Of a stretch of 64,000 nucleotides of DNA, positions 1 to 11,103 are shown piece by piece. Every line of letters begins with the position of its first letter. Within the stretch, counting starts at the first letter, position 1. The notes beneath the pieces were generated by a model, which was not told the DNA's origin, searched no databases, and saw only the letters and a list, made by a program, of their open reading frames with translations. The DNA comes from Sceloporus undulatus (taxonomy: Eukaryota > Chordata > Lepidosauria > Squamata > Phrynosomatidae). The DNA is taken from contig NC_056527.1 in the NCBI RefSeq assembly GCF_019175285.1, positions 108,951,129-109,015,128 of the forward strand. Reading direction: 5' to 3'. Both the position numbers and the translations under genes were made by a program.

Positions 1-159
1 TTGTACGTCTTCATTAAAACATGTTTGTGCATGCCTCCTTTAAATTCCTTTGACATTTATTTGTGTGTGTGTGTGTGTATGAAAGTATGCCAAATAAACA
101 GAATCCAGCCCAAGAGCAATCAGATCTTCTGTTTCCAAAAAAAAAAAAAAACCCACTGA

Positions 160-300
160 GCAATTTGTAGTTTTGTGAGGGATTTAAAATTTAAGAGCTC
201 TAGTGGTTCCAAAAAGCACAGATCCCAGGACTCCACAGGATGGAGTCATGGCAGTTAAAGTGATATCAAAGTACCATAACTGTACTGTGAAAGGGGCCCA
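160..300. mobile_element. Half copy of the Harbinger-like palindromic MITE
   Basis: It contains the family signature 'catggcagttaaagtg' preceded by 'cagatcccaggactcc', matching the right arm of the full copies at 9598, 15153 and 21734. The left arm is missing or decayed. Confidence 0.6.
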
Positions 301-375
301 TAATTCTCCTTCCCGGTGAGACATGGCAGAACTTTGTGAGGGATGGGATATTTAGCAGATTACATTTGTTTTCTT

Positions 376-411
376 TCTCTCTCTTTCCCTCTCTCTCTCT
401 CTCACTCTGAC
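376..411. repeat. CT-rich microsatellite
   Basis: Uninterrupted and near-uninterrupted (CT)n tract. Confidence 0.8.
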
Positions 412-514
412 ATACACATAATTTTGTTTTGTTTTTTCAAATGGATAGTAATTTCAGTTTCCAACAATTTCACTACACATGGCCTTTAAACCACACTTAG
501 ACCTGGAAAAAATA

Positions 515-700
515 CTTTTGAAGATATTTATCGCACGACACCACCTCCAACCCATAGCTGATGTATCCCCAGAGTGTGGTTAGGGTGTCCCTTGGGGGAA
601 GCCCATGAATGAGTTCACAGTCATGCAAGTCTTCAGATGTGAAACCACACTGCTGGGGCAGCTGCATTAATAGTAGTCATATGGTATCAGTGTACCCTCC
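515..700. repeat. Interspersed repeat, unnamed (relative at 63575-63740)
   Basis: The stretches 'cccatagctg', 'agtgtggttagggtgtcc' and 'gtgaaacca' recur in the same order near the right edge of the window. Family not recognised. Confidence 0.5.
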
Positions 701-1016
701 TCTCCCTCCCTCACCTTGCTATTCCCAAACAGAATGATTGCCTTTATATATTTTTCTATTTCTTTTCTTTTAAAAAAAACACCTTAAATTGTATTAGCGG
801 AGCTCTGGAATTGCATGAAAATGTGAAAATAAAAATAAAGTTTAAAAAATAAAGGCATGCTGGGTAGGGCATTAGGCAGGGAGGTTGGGACAAGGGGGAG
901 TCAGGATGAGAGCACAATGGTGGCAGCAGCCCCAGTCATGCAATTGCAAAGACATGCAATGATGGCTGCTCTGAAACTTATATGTTTCTTTTCTTTTTTA
1001 TCTGACATGGTGCTCA

Positions 1017-2452
<1,436 letters not shown>

Positions 2453-2639
2453 CTGAGAAAGAAAAATCATAAAGATGTTGGCAAAAGTATACCAAACTAA
2501 CCTCCTCTTAGTGGTCACTAATGGTGCCACATAATGGCAATAATGCAACACTTGTCTCTGGGGCTCTGATGTGGAGAAGATCTGTTGCCTTTGTCTCAGG
2601 GCTTGGAAAGTTACATGAATTCACTATGGCCCAGTACAT

Positions 2640-3010
2640 ACCTGCTTGAAGGTCCGGAGTGGTGGTGGCATTTTTTCCTCTGCAAGGAAGCCGCAGCCGC
2701 CAAACCACACAGCTTCCCTGCAAAGGAAAAAGAACCCGCAAAAAGCGGTTTCTTTTTCTGCCGTGCCAATTATGTCCGAATGCACCAATGGCGCACTTGT
2801 GATGTAACTGGTGTGACACGATGTGCGGATGCTATGTATCAGTTACGTCATAATGGCAGTGCCCATATACACAGGGCACCATCATTATGCCGCAGTCAGT
2901 ACATGCTAGGGTTAGGGACTGTGCGGTTGCTGTGCGGTCCCGTAACCCTAGCATGGTGCGAGCATGGCGGTTTTGCACTGTCTGTACTGTGCCCATGGTT
3001 ATTTGTATCA
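2640..3010. repeat. GC-rich interspersed repeat (relatives at 9240-9560 and 49870-50130)
   Basis: All three stretches share a short hairpin of the 'gcaaaaagcggctcctttttgc' kind and GTGC/GCAC-rich arms. The local base composition differs from the AT-rich flanks. Superfamily not recognised. Confidence 0.5.
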
Positions 3011-3389
3011 CCTTTTAAAAAAACAACTGATTATAATGTTTAAAAATGGTCTTTGTTGCACTGATTGTTACTTTTCCTTTATTTTTTTTAAAGAATTTCA
3101 ATAAGACTAGTAAGAGAATGGGATAAAACATGGAATGTTGCTGTCAAAAAGTCTCAAATCTGCCTTAAAATTATCATTTAAAGTGATTTTTTAAATAGAT
3201 AATGTTCGGCATTACACCAACGAAGCAGCTTTGTTCCCACATTTTATCCAACTTTTGAAATGTTGGTAACTTGTTGCTGCTAACTGCACGACGTCTTACT
3301 CGCAAGGTTTAGCTGGGTTCTATATCTCACTCACTTGCTCTGTTTACCTATATGCAAGTCAGTGCTTCTCAAATGTATGGAGATTATCA

Positions 3390-3672
3390 GACGGGGGGGG
3401 GGGGAGTAAAAGGCATACTTCTGCATAATCACATGATCACGCTGAAGATTTTCAGATGACATTGTGCTCAAGCAGGACTTATCCGATGTAGATCCAGGAA
3501 TGCTCCTGCAACTAAACCATTCCCAAGACTTCCCTGTGAATGGTTTGTTGCTACAGCATTCCTGGATCTTCATGGGATATGCCCTGGATGAGTGCGACAT
3601 TGTCTGAAAATTTTCAGCGCAATCGTGCTTTTATGCTGGGAATATGCCTTTTACTCCTGCCCCCCCCCCGTC
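3390..3672. mobile_element. Palindromic MITE with G-run/C-run ends
   Basis: Ends are inverted repeats: gac plus a G run and agtaaaaggcata on the left, tatgccttttactcc plus a C run and gtc on the right. The interior also folds back around 'cattcctggatc' sites. A weaker relative lies near 26210-26420. Confidence 0.7.
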
Positions 3673-3683
3673 TCCTATGTGTG

Positions 3684-3766
3684 GGCTGCAGTTCCCATCA
3701 GCCTTCACCAGAACAGCTAGCAGTGAGTGATGACAGGAGATACAGCCCAACATCTGGAGGCCATAA
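3684..3766. repeat. Short MITE fragment of the 'ccatcagcc / catctggagg' type
   Basis: Contains 'gcagttcccatcagcc' and 'caacatctggaggcc', the two arms of a common short fold-back repeat. Related pieces lie near 14590-14695 and 62040-62145. Confidence 0.5.
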
Positions 3767-3929
3767 GTGCCACACGCTGGCTTTAAAGCCATGACACAGA
3801 GAAAGATTTTTTTTTAAAATGCAACATAAGAAAGAAAATCCTCCTCAGACCCAACAATCTTGAAAATCACAAAGAAAAACTAGCTGCAGTTCCCATCCAT
3901 CCCCAGAAAACAAGGCAGAAACAATACGT

Positions 3930-4045
3930 AGAGAGATCTTGTAGCACCTTTGAGACTAACTGTAAGAAATAAATTGGCAGCATGAGCTTTCGTAGACTTC
4001 AGTCAACTTCCTCAGATGCATTTAGAAATGCATTTGGAGGCAAGA
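3930..4045 (-). repeat. Interspersed repeat with 'gagctttcgtagac' core
   Basis: Has 'tagcacctttgagactaa' and 'gagctttcgtagacttcag' in the order also seen near 9828-10190 (opposite strand) and 29100-29170. The class is not certain. Confidence 0.5.
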
Positions 4046-4463
4046 TAGAAACAAGGCAGCTTTTCCTTTGGTGATACTTGGTATTTTTCTCTTTCTAAGA
4101 GCCCCACCCCACACTTCCCTTTATGGCCTATATGTCTAAGGGATATAGCTAATTTTAAAAAGGCTGCTGTGCTGGATGCTGCTTACCCAAAGAGCCGAGC
4201 TCCGCAATGTCTCTCTGCAACTTCTTCCTCTTGTCCAACTGGTTGCACAAGACACATTTCCTGCATTCCTGAGGGGTGGGAGGCAGCACTGTGAGGGGTG
4301 GGATTAGGGCTACAATCACTATTCCTGGCACTTTGGACCCATCACCTGTTTACTTGGAGAAATGGCCTTTCTCCACTACAAGTCACAGCTGGGGCTCAGA
4401 CTGACTATAAAATTACTGTACTAGCAGAACAAGTCCTCCCGCTTACATCACTGGAGGATCAGA

Positions 4464-4975
4464 CTTCTAGGGTCCTAAACACACTGCAGAAATAATACAC
4501 TTTGAGACCGCTTTAACTGCCCCAGCTCAGTGCTAGGAAATCCGGGGAATTGTAGATTATTGTGGCTCCAGAGCTCTCTGACAGAGAAGGCTGGGTCATT
4601 CACACTATGATATAAACCAATTTGCAAAACGTTTTTTCTCAACCTGAATTCAAAGGGGACCGTGTCAAATCTCCCATAACCTGAGTTTTCCAAGATTGCC
4701 TTTTCCCCTTTGGCTCAATTCACACTAGCATTTTTTGTGCTGAGTAGATCCAAGGAGGTTCAATGATGCAGTACCAAATCGAAGTCCCCACTATAAAAGT
4801 TTACCCCAATTGAGTCTCTCCATGGCAATTTAACCCTGTTGTTGGAGTCACATTGCCATTTGTATCCGTTTAAAATGGAGCCGGCATTTCAGTCGTTTCC
4901 AGAATTCCCTAGCATTGAGCCAGGACAGGTAAAGCAGTCTCAGACTTGATTATTTCTGCAGTGTGGTTTGGACCC
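4464..4975. mobile_element. Harbinger-like MITE split by a nested insert
   Basis: The left arm 'gggtcctaaacacactgcag' begins near 4469 and the matching right arm 'ctgcagtgtggtttggaccc' ends near 4975. About 300 bases (roughly 4590-4900) with no match to the family sit between the arms and are read as a later insertion. Confidence 0.65.
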
Positions 4976-5425
4976 TAAAGAAAAGGCCTTTAGGTTGCAA
5001 TTTGCCCAAAATAACTGGTTTATCATTCAACAAAACAGCTGATAACAGAATCTGAGGCCAAAGTACATGGGAGGTACCTTGAGTCCAGTTCTCCCGCTCT
5101 CTTCTGGGAAGTCAATCCCAATGAATCTCATCTTCTGTTTGAGGCTGAGCACTGATATCTTTGCTAGGGATGTTAATATTTTCTCCATGACTCTGCTGCT
5201 GTGCTTTTATGAGCAACTTGCCACACAAAAATTAAGCATAAAGGGGAAACAATTTTCTTTCACACTACACCATTCTAGCATTTTGATGCCACTTTGACTA
5301 CTGTGGCTTCATAGAATCTAGTGATCTGTAATTTTTTTTGCAAGGTATTTCAAATTCTTTGCCAGAAAGAGCTGGCGGACTCCACAATTACAAACCCTAA
5401 GATTTGTAAAACCTAAGACCCCCTA

Positions 5426-5610
5426 AGCCAGCATGATATAGTGGTTTGAGCACTGGACTACGACTCTGGAGATCAGGGTTCAGTTCCCTGCTTGGCTATG
5501 GGAACCCACTGAGGGACCTTGGGCAAGTCACATACTCTCAGCCCTAGAAAACCCCATAATAGAGTTGCACTGGGATTGCTGTAAGTCAGAAATGCACACA
5601 ACAACAACAA
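5426..5610 (+). mobile_element. tRNA-headed SINE with BovB-like tail
   Basis: The head has an A-box-like 'tagtggtttgagcactgg' and a B-box-like 'ggttcagttcc'. The tail reads 'ctgtaagtcagaaatgc' and ends in a CAA repeat. The tail resembles BovB 3' ends, as in Sauria-type SINEs. Confidence 0.8.
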
Positions 5611-5881
5611 GATTCTATAGGGTGGAGCCATGGCAGTTTTAAATGATTTAAAATTATTTTGTAGTGTTTAATGTGGGGCTTTTAAATTGTATTTTAAATT
5701 TTTATTGTAAACACTTTAAATTTACTGTTTTTGAAGCTGCAAAGTGCTGCCACTACAGCATGAGAAAGAGGCCCTGATAAATCTACATGTCCTGCTGCTG
5801 TTCAATGCAGGGAAGCAAGACACATTTTTAAAAAGTTAGCACATTGCACACTCTGCAGGAGATATCTACAAACTGTGGTGT

Positions 5882-6070
5882 AATCTGAACTGCAGAAATA
5901 ATGTTGGTTAACACTGCTTTAACCGCCATGGCTAAATGCTATGGAATCCTGTAGTTTGTTGTGACAGAGAAGGCTAATGTCACAAAACTAACAATCCCAG
6001 AATTCCATAGCACTGAGCCATGGCAGTGAAAGCAGCGTCAACCTGTATTATTTTTGCAGTGCAGATTAGA
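5882..6070. mobile_element. Harbinger-like palindromic MITE
   Basis: Full-length copy with arms 'ctgcagaaataatg' and 'attatttttgcagtgcag' around two 'ccatggc' halves. Confidence 0.7.
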
Positions 6071-6174
6071 TTTGTGTCACTTAACCCTGCTGGCCAGCAC
6101 AACTGAAAAGTTCCCTGGGACGAGAGAGTCATAATACAACCTATCAGGAATACCAACTTCAGTGTTCTTGTTCT

Positions 6175-6362
6175 TTTTGTTGCTTTATGTCTTCCAGTTG
6201 TTTCTGACTTTATGGTGACTCTAAATCTATAAAGGGATTTCCTTGGCAAGATTTGTTCAGGGGGATGTTACCGTTGCCTTCCTCTGAGGCTGAGAGAGTG
6301 TGACTTTCCCAAAGTCAGCCAGTGGGCTTTCATGATTGAGCGGGGATTTGAACTCTAACATC
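6175..6362 (-). mobile_element. tRNA-headed SINE with BovB-like tail
   Basis: Reverse-strand copy: the tail near 6175-6260 ('tgactttatggtgactc', 'ttccttggcaag') and the B-box side near 6340-6360 ('gggatttgaactc'). Confidence 0.75.
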
Positions 6363-6375
6363 CTAAAGGCACCAG

Positions 6376-6550
6376 ATTCTCTGTCTGATCCTGAAAGCTA
6401 AGTAGGGACAGTCGTGGTTAGTATTTGAATGGGAGACTGCCAACAACTATCAGGTGCTGTAGCCTATATTTCAGAGTAAAGAACTGGCAAAACTATCTCT
6501 GAGTGTTTCTTGCCTTAGGAAAAACCCTTCCGATCGCCATAAATCAACAG
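6376..6550 (+). mobile_element. 5S-rRNA-derived SINE (SINE3 class)
   Basis: The head matches the 3' two thirds of vertebrate 5S rRNA: 'gaaagctaagtaggg', 'ggttagtatttgaatgggag' and 'caggtgctgtag' in the right order and spacing. It is followed by a SINE tail ('ggcaaaactatctctgag', 'gatcgccataaatca') like that of the tRNA-headed SINEs. It is truncated and diverged, so it is not a functional 5S gene. Confidence 0.75.
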
Positions 6551-6835
6551 ATGATTTGAATGCACATATGCACATTCCCAGAGCCCTAGTGCGAATGCAG
6601 TGGTCCATAAGTAAATATTTTATAGCCTTGCTGGCTGGGGGATGATGGGAGTTGTGGTTCAAAAAGTTATAATTCCTGTATTTTTCAGAAAAGATAATAA
6701 CTTTCCCGAAAGATTTCCAAAGGGGGAGGATAGCTATATTTAGTTTCTTAAAGTGAAAAGAATTTAGAGCTTTGTGTTACCTGAAAGATGAATACGCTTT
6801 ATTTGACACAAGCTTTTAAGGATGGCAAGTGAGCA

Positions 6836-7018
6836 GCCAGTGTGGCATTGTGTTGACTCTGGAGACCTGGGTTCACATCCCTGCCTGGCCATGGAAACCC
6901 AGTGGGTGCCCTTGGGCAAGCAAGTCACACACTCTCAGCCTCAGAAAACTCTGTGATAGGGTCACCGCCATAAGTCAAACACAATTTGAAGGCACACAAC
7001 AACAATAACAGCAACAAG
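6836..7018 (+). mobile_element. tRNA-headed SINE with BovB-like tail
   Basis: The head 'cagccagtgtggc' and B-box-like 'gggttcacatcc' are followed by 'gggcaagcaagtcacac' and the tail 'gccataagtcaaac', then a CAA-rich end. Its tail forms one end of the inverted duplication described at 6976-7151. Confidence 0.8.
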
Positions 7019-7151
7019 CCTACTTGGTCAGAGGCATGGAAAATTCCATCAACTGGCAGACTATTGTCCACACAACAACAACCCTTAACTGCAGTCATTA
7101 ACAAACAATGACTAAGTGATAACACAGACATCCTAGCACATATGAACAGAT
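6976..7151 (-). repeat. Inverted duplicate, arm 1 (partner 8309-8481)
   Basis: Reverse complement of 8309-8481 with only a few differences by eye. It spans the SINE tail plus about 135 bp of adjacent non-SINE DNA. Confidence 0.85.
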
Positions 7152-7279
7152 TAAAACACCTATTGTGATGAACATATAAACATATATTATCTATTTTATA
7201 ATATATATTATATAATTATTATTATCTTTGGCTTATTGCTGTTGTTGCTAACTGCCCTCCAGTTGACATCGACCCATAA

Positions 7280-7314
<35 letters not shown>

Positions 7315-7324
7315 ACAACAACAG

Positions 7325-7447
7325 TGCTATTTGGCAGAAAAGGTTAAAGACCTTGTACAACTGCAAATCTCAGAAGCCCATAGGATGGAGCTACAATATT
7401 TAAGTGGTGTCAAACTACATTACTTCCATAGTGTAGATGCACCCTCA
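7325..7447. mobile_element. Half copy of the Harbinger-like MITE
   Basis: Right arm only: 'taagtggtgtcaaactac' and 'tagtgtagatgcaccctc'. Confidence 0.65.
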
Positions 7448-7567
7448 ATCTGGAATACTGTGGCTCCTAATACTGTATACTACTTTGAGCTTCCCATTCT
7501 CCAAATCCAGGTGAGTGTTTAGGAACATTCCTTTCCTGCCAGTGCATTTCATGTGCTTTGGGCCATC

Positions 7568-7867
7568 TCCTTCCCTATTGGTTGCTCTTGGTGCCAGTCT
7601 AAAAGATAAAAGCAGTCCCTCCCCTTTCTAGCCCTGCTCTGTGATTGGGTACACAAAAAGCCTGCCTCCAGCTGCCTCTCATTGGGCCACAGAGGTGCTC
7701 GTCATACCCCTCCTGTCCAATCAGAGCCCACCTGGGTGCATGCTTTTGATTGGCATACACTACTGGGCTCTTTCTGTGCTGAACCCGGGAAAAAAGCAAC
7801 ACCAGCAACGTGGGTTAAAGAAATAGCCTTGTTCTTTGTGGGTTTTTCCACTTTGTGATCAATCAAG
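7568..7867 (+). promoter_or_regulatory. DCTPP1: Probable DCTPP1 promoter and noncoding first exon
   Basis: Five CCAAT/ATTGG boxes lie within about 190 bp: near 7572 (attgg), 7642 (gattgg), 7680 (attgg), 7718 (ccaat) and 7749 (gattgg). No TATA box is evident. About 110 bp further on, at 7867, is a strong splice donor CAAG|GTAAGTG. The putative exon lacks an ATG, fitting a 5' untranslated exon spliced to the acceptor at 11103, which lies 12 bases before the DCTPP1 start codon. NF-Y-type CCAAT promoters suit a housekeeping nucleotide-pool enzyme. Assignment to DCTPP1 is inference from strand and position. Confidence 0.5.
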
Positions 7868-8039
7868 GTAAGTGATGTTTGTAATTGCATCTGCTGCAAT
7901 GGACCAGTTATTTATTTTTTAATTTATTCTTTAATGTATGGCTTGTAACATATTTATCCTGCCTTTCTTTTTCCCCCTTAAGGAGCTCAAAGGGATGCAC
8001 GTGGCTCTCCTCTCACTACTTTTAGTGTCACCTAAAAAG

Positions 8040-8276
8040 CCACAAAGCAGTGATACCTTTATGGGGCCAACCAAAATGCACATTATGCAAGCTGCAACCT
8101 GTATGCATGCAAGAAGTCTGTGTGGTTTGGTTCTAAGGTTGTAGACATAATGCAGCTTGACACCACTTTAACTGCCATGGCTCCATTCTACAAGACTCCT
8201 GGGATTTTTAGTTTTATCAGGCACCAGGTAAGCTGCAACACCTATAATGTGCATTTTGGTTGGCCCATAAAGATAA
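8040..8276. mobile_element. Fold-back repeat with a nested MITE half
   Basis: The arms 'ccaaccaaaatgcacattat' (about 8068-8087) and 'ataatgtgcattttggttgg' (about 8245-8264) are perfect inverted copies. A Harbinger-like MITE half (about 8138-8228) sits between them. A related single arm lies at 24040-24080. Confidence 0.7.
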
Positions 8277-8600
8277 TAGGGTTTTCAAACAGAGGCTGGA
8301 TGGCCATCTGTTCATATGTGCTAGGATGCCTGTGTTATCACTTAGTCATTGTTTGTTAATGACCTCAGTTAAGGGTTGTTGTTGTGTGGACAATAGTCTG
8401 CCAATTGATGGAATTTTCCATGCCTCTGACCAAGTAGGCTTGTTGTTGTTATTGTTGTTATGTGCCTTCAAATTGTGTTTAACAGTTCAGGAGTGCTTTG
8501 ATTGTGAGTTCCTGCAGGTCAGAAGGAGATTGGATTGCATGACCCTTGAGATCTCTTCCAAATCGATGATCCTGTGTATCACTGTTTTGTGGATTTTGGG
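8277..8600 (+). mobile_element. CR1-like LINE 3' piece interrupted by the inverted duplicate
   Basis: 'cagaggctggatggccatctg' and 'gacccttgagatctcttcc' are the two sides of a CR1-type 3' end. The block 8309-8481 lies between them. Confidence 0.65.
8309..8481 (+). repeat. Inverted duplicate, arm 2 (partner 6976-7151)
   Basis: See arm 1. This copy sits inside a CR1-like fragment, which suggests it is the inserted copy. Confidence 0.85.
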
Positions 8601-8706
8601 TGGCACTGTACTGTGCTATATGGCTAACATGGTTATGATTCGGACTGAGAAGGGAGACTGGCCCATTTCAGTATGCAAAGGGATCTTGGAGCACCTTGTT
8701 GACTAA

Positions 8707-8925
8707 GGACCAAAACACACTGCTGAAATAATCCAGTTTGAGACCGCTTTAATTGCCCTGGCTCAGTGCTAGGGAATTCTGGGATCTGTAATTTTGTGAG
8801 ACATTTAGGCTTCTCTCTCAGAGAGCTCTGGTGGCACAATAAACTGCAATCCCCAGGAGTCCTTAGCACTGAGACAGGCCAGTTAAAGCAGTCTCAAACT
8901 GGATTATTTCTGCCATGTCTTTTGG
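8707..8925. mobile_element. Harbinger-like MITE, GGTCCAAAACACACTGC subtype
   Basis: Arms 'ggaccaaaacacactgc' and the matching right end. Flanked by taa on the left and caa on the right, close to a 3-bp target duplication. It interrupts a 'ttagtc...aaggtgct' repeat. Confidence 0.75.
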
Positions 8926-8954
8926 CAAACTACGTCGTAGCATAAGCTTTTGTT

Positions 8955-9173
8955 TACTGTGGCGTGCCTTCAAGTCAACTTATGGCATCCCTAAGGTAAG
9001 CCTATCACAGGGTTTCCTTGGCAAGATTTGTTCAGATGGCCTTTGCCTTTCTCTGAGGCTGAGAGAGTGACTTGCCTAAGGTCACCCAGTGGGTTTCCAT
9101 TGCTGAGCAGGGATTTGAACCTGGACCTCCAGAGTCATAGTCCAGTGCTCAAACCACTACGCCACACTGGCTC
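8955..9173 (-). mobile_element. tRNA-headed SINE with BovB-like tail
   Basis: Nearly full-length reverse copy: tail 'gtgccttcaagtcaac', body 'aaggtcacccagtgggtttcc', B box (reverse) 'ggatttgaacc' and A box near 'cagtgctcaaaccactac'. Confidence 0.85.
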
Positions 9174-9239
9174 TAGACCACCAAGCCTTTGTAGACTTGG
9201 GGGCTGCACGGACTGCCCCTAAGAGGTCTGCAGCCGCCT

Positions 9240-9560
9240 GTTTCTTTGCCAGATTGGGGCTGTGACAACTATACACCACAGTCTTGATCTAGCCTTTCCA
9301 CAGCGCAAAAAGGAGCTGCAAAAAGCGGCTCCTTTTTGCACGACGGAAAGGTACTATATCACTGCAGCTTTTCAGCACTCTTTTGGTGCTGCATTATCTA
9401 GACACAACGCCAGAGGAGCACTGTGACACTGCCTGCCATGCAGTGGGGTGCACAGCCTCATGCTGGCATGGGGCAAATGTCAGGGTGTGTGCCGTGTGGA
9501 TGCCATGGCATCACTCCACCCCAACGCCGGCCTTTATCTCTGATCTGTACAGCCTCTTGG
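9240..9560. repeat. GC-rich interspersed repeat
   Basis: Same family as 2640-3010: a hairpin of 'aaaaaggagctgc' against 'gcggctccttttt', then GTGC-rich sequence. Confidence 0.5.
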
Positions 9561-9597
9561 CCCACTTCCACAGATGCATTTGGGGAAGTAGACCAAG

Positions 9598-9817
9598 AGT
9601 GTATCCACATTGTAGAAATAATGTCGCTTGACACCTCTAAGTGCAGCAGCTCCATTCTATGGAATCCTGGGATTTATAATTTTATGAAATCTTTAATTCT
9701 TCTCTGCCAAAGAGTGCTATAGCCTCACAAAACTACAACCCCCAGGATTCTGTAGGATGGAGCTGTGGCAGTTAAAGTGGTGTCAAGCTGCATTATTTTT
9801 ACAGTGTAATTGTACCC
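9598..9817. mobile_element. Harbinger-like palindromic MITE, GGTGCATC subtype
   Basis: Complete palindrome with arms 'gtgtatccacattgtag' and 'acagtgtaattgtaccc' around the paired 'ggaatcctgggat / ccccaggattctg' core. Confidence 0.8.
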
Positions 9818-9881
9818 TTGGTCTACGTCAAATGCAATCTGAGGAAGTGTGAAAGCTTATGCTATATCTTTTGCTCAGTTG

Positions 9882-10089
9882 GGTCTAAAACACACTGCAG
9901 TTTGTGACCACTTTTAAGTGCCCTGGGTCAGTGCTAGGGAATTTTGGGAACTGTAGTTTTGTGAGACATTTAACCTCATAAAGGGAGCCCTGGAGCCCAA
10001 CAAACTACAGTTTCCAGGATTACCTAGCATTGAGCCAGGGCAGTTAAAGCAGTCTCAAGATGGATAATTTCTGCAATGTGTTTTGGACC
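9882..10089. mobile_element. Harbinger-like MITE, GGTCCAAAACACACTGC subtype
   Basis: Starts ggtctaaaacacactgcag and ends tgtgttttggacc. Flanked by ttg (9879-9881) and tta (10090-10092). It splits another repeat whose halves lie at 9828-9880 and 10090-10190. Confidence 0.8.
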
Positions 10090-10261
10090 TTAGTCTCAAA
10101 GGTGCTACCATATTGCTTTCCCTGATGATATTCTAACTAACACAACTATGCCTCTGAAGTCTACCTCAATCAAAATTTGTTTGAACACAACCCTTTCAGT
10201 TGTGTCTTCCATTAGCTGGAAGCAAGGCTAAATCACAATATGGCTTTAGCTTGGACTTGGA

Positions 10262-10420
10262 AGAGCAGCTATGAAGGAACTAGATAATATCCTGACGTGT
10301 AAAGGTATAATAATAAATACTAATTTTAGGATTGTCCACGCCATGGCATTTTCCTATTGCTATATATGATTGTGAAAACTGGACAATGAAAAACAGCTGC
10401 TAGGTAGAAGAGCCACTTAT
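10262..10420 (+). mobile_element. BovB LINE fragment
   Basis: Translation resembles the late part of BovB reverse transcriptase (a '...RIVHAMAFSYCY' stretch against the family's RIVKAMVFPVVMYGCES), with stops. A partial duplicate at 10487-10530 is followed directly by a SINE tail ending at 10575. Confidence 0.6.
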
Positions 10421-10673
10421 TTGAAATGTGTTACCAAAGAAGAGATCAACAAATAACATGGACTGCTAAAGAAAACATGTCCATGTCATGGTATTTTCCT
10501 ATTGCTATGTATGGTTGTGAAAACTGGACATCTTAGGGTCGCCATAAGTCGGAAATGACTTGAAGGCACACCATTCTATCAACTACCTACTGCCAAGTTG
10601 TGCAGGTCTGATTTAATGTGTTTAAATTATTTTATAAAATTTAGTAGTAGTAGTAGTAGTAGTAGTAGTATTA

Positions 10674-11028
10674 CAGTTGGCCTTCACATTTGCAGCTTTG
10701 AAATTTGTGGATTTGATTATTTGCAGTTTTGATTAATATGTTCTATCTAGGAATCTCTAGAGATTCCTCCAGCACGACTCTGCCAGAAGTTGACCATAGA
10801 GTTGTGCTGGAGACACTAGAAGATCATAGAGAAAACACTTCTCTAGGAATTTGTAGGTCTTCCAGCAGGATTCTGTGATCAACCTCTGACAGATGTTGAC
10901 CATAGAGTTGCACTGGAAGACCTGGAGATTCTCTTAGGTAAAAAGAGCAGTATATTTTTATTTGCGATTTTTCCATATTCACAGGGGTTCTTCACCTGCT
11001 GACCCCAGCGAATGTGGAAGGACCATGG
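10674..11028. mobile_element. Tigger/mariner-like MITE flanked by TA
   Basis: Begins CAGTTGGCCTTCACATTTGC after TA. The other end, 'cgaatgtggaaggacc', is followed by TA at 11029-11030. Internal repeated blocks ('gttgaccatagagttg' twice) are visible. It ends about 75 bp before the acceptor of the DCTPP1 zinc-finger exon. Confidence 0.75.
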
Positions 11029-11103
11029 TATTATTATTGCTGTATTCCTATCCATACCACAGACGGTAACCATTTTATCAAGCCAACTTCCTGTCTCTTG
11101 CAG

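Larger units (their letters stand above)
2453..7560. other. QPRT-DCTPP1 intergenic DNA, repeat-rich
   Basis: No gene supported. It holds a GC-rich repeat (about 2640-3010), a palindromic MITE (3390-3672), MITE fragments, SINEs and short AT-rich and AAT microsatellites (about 7190-7310). No clear QPRT promoter motif was found upstream of 2452. Confidence 0.6.

Noticed and set aside
5426-5500. tRNA gene at the SINE heads
   Set aside because: A and B box motifs remain, but no cloverleaf is evident and the same head recurs with the same SINE body at many sites.
6376-6470. Functional 5S rRNA gene
   Set aside because: Lacks the 5' third, carries many changes and runs into a SINE tail.
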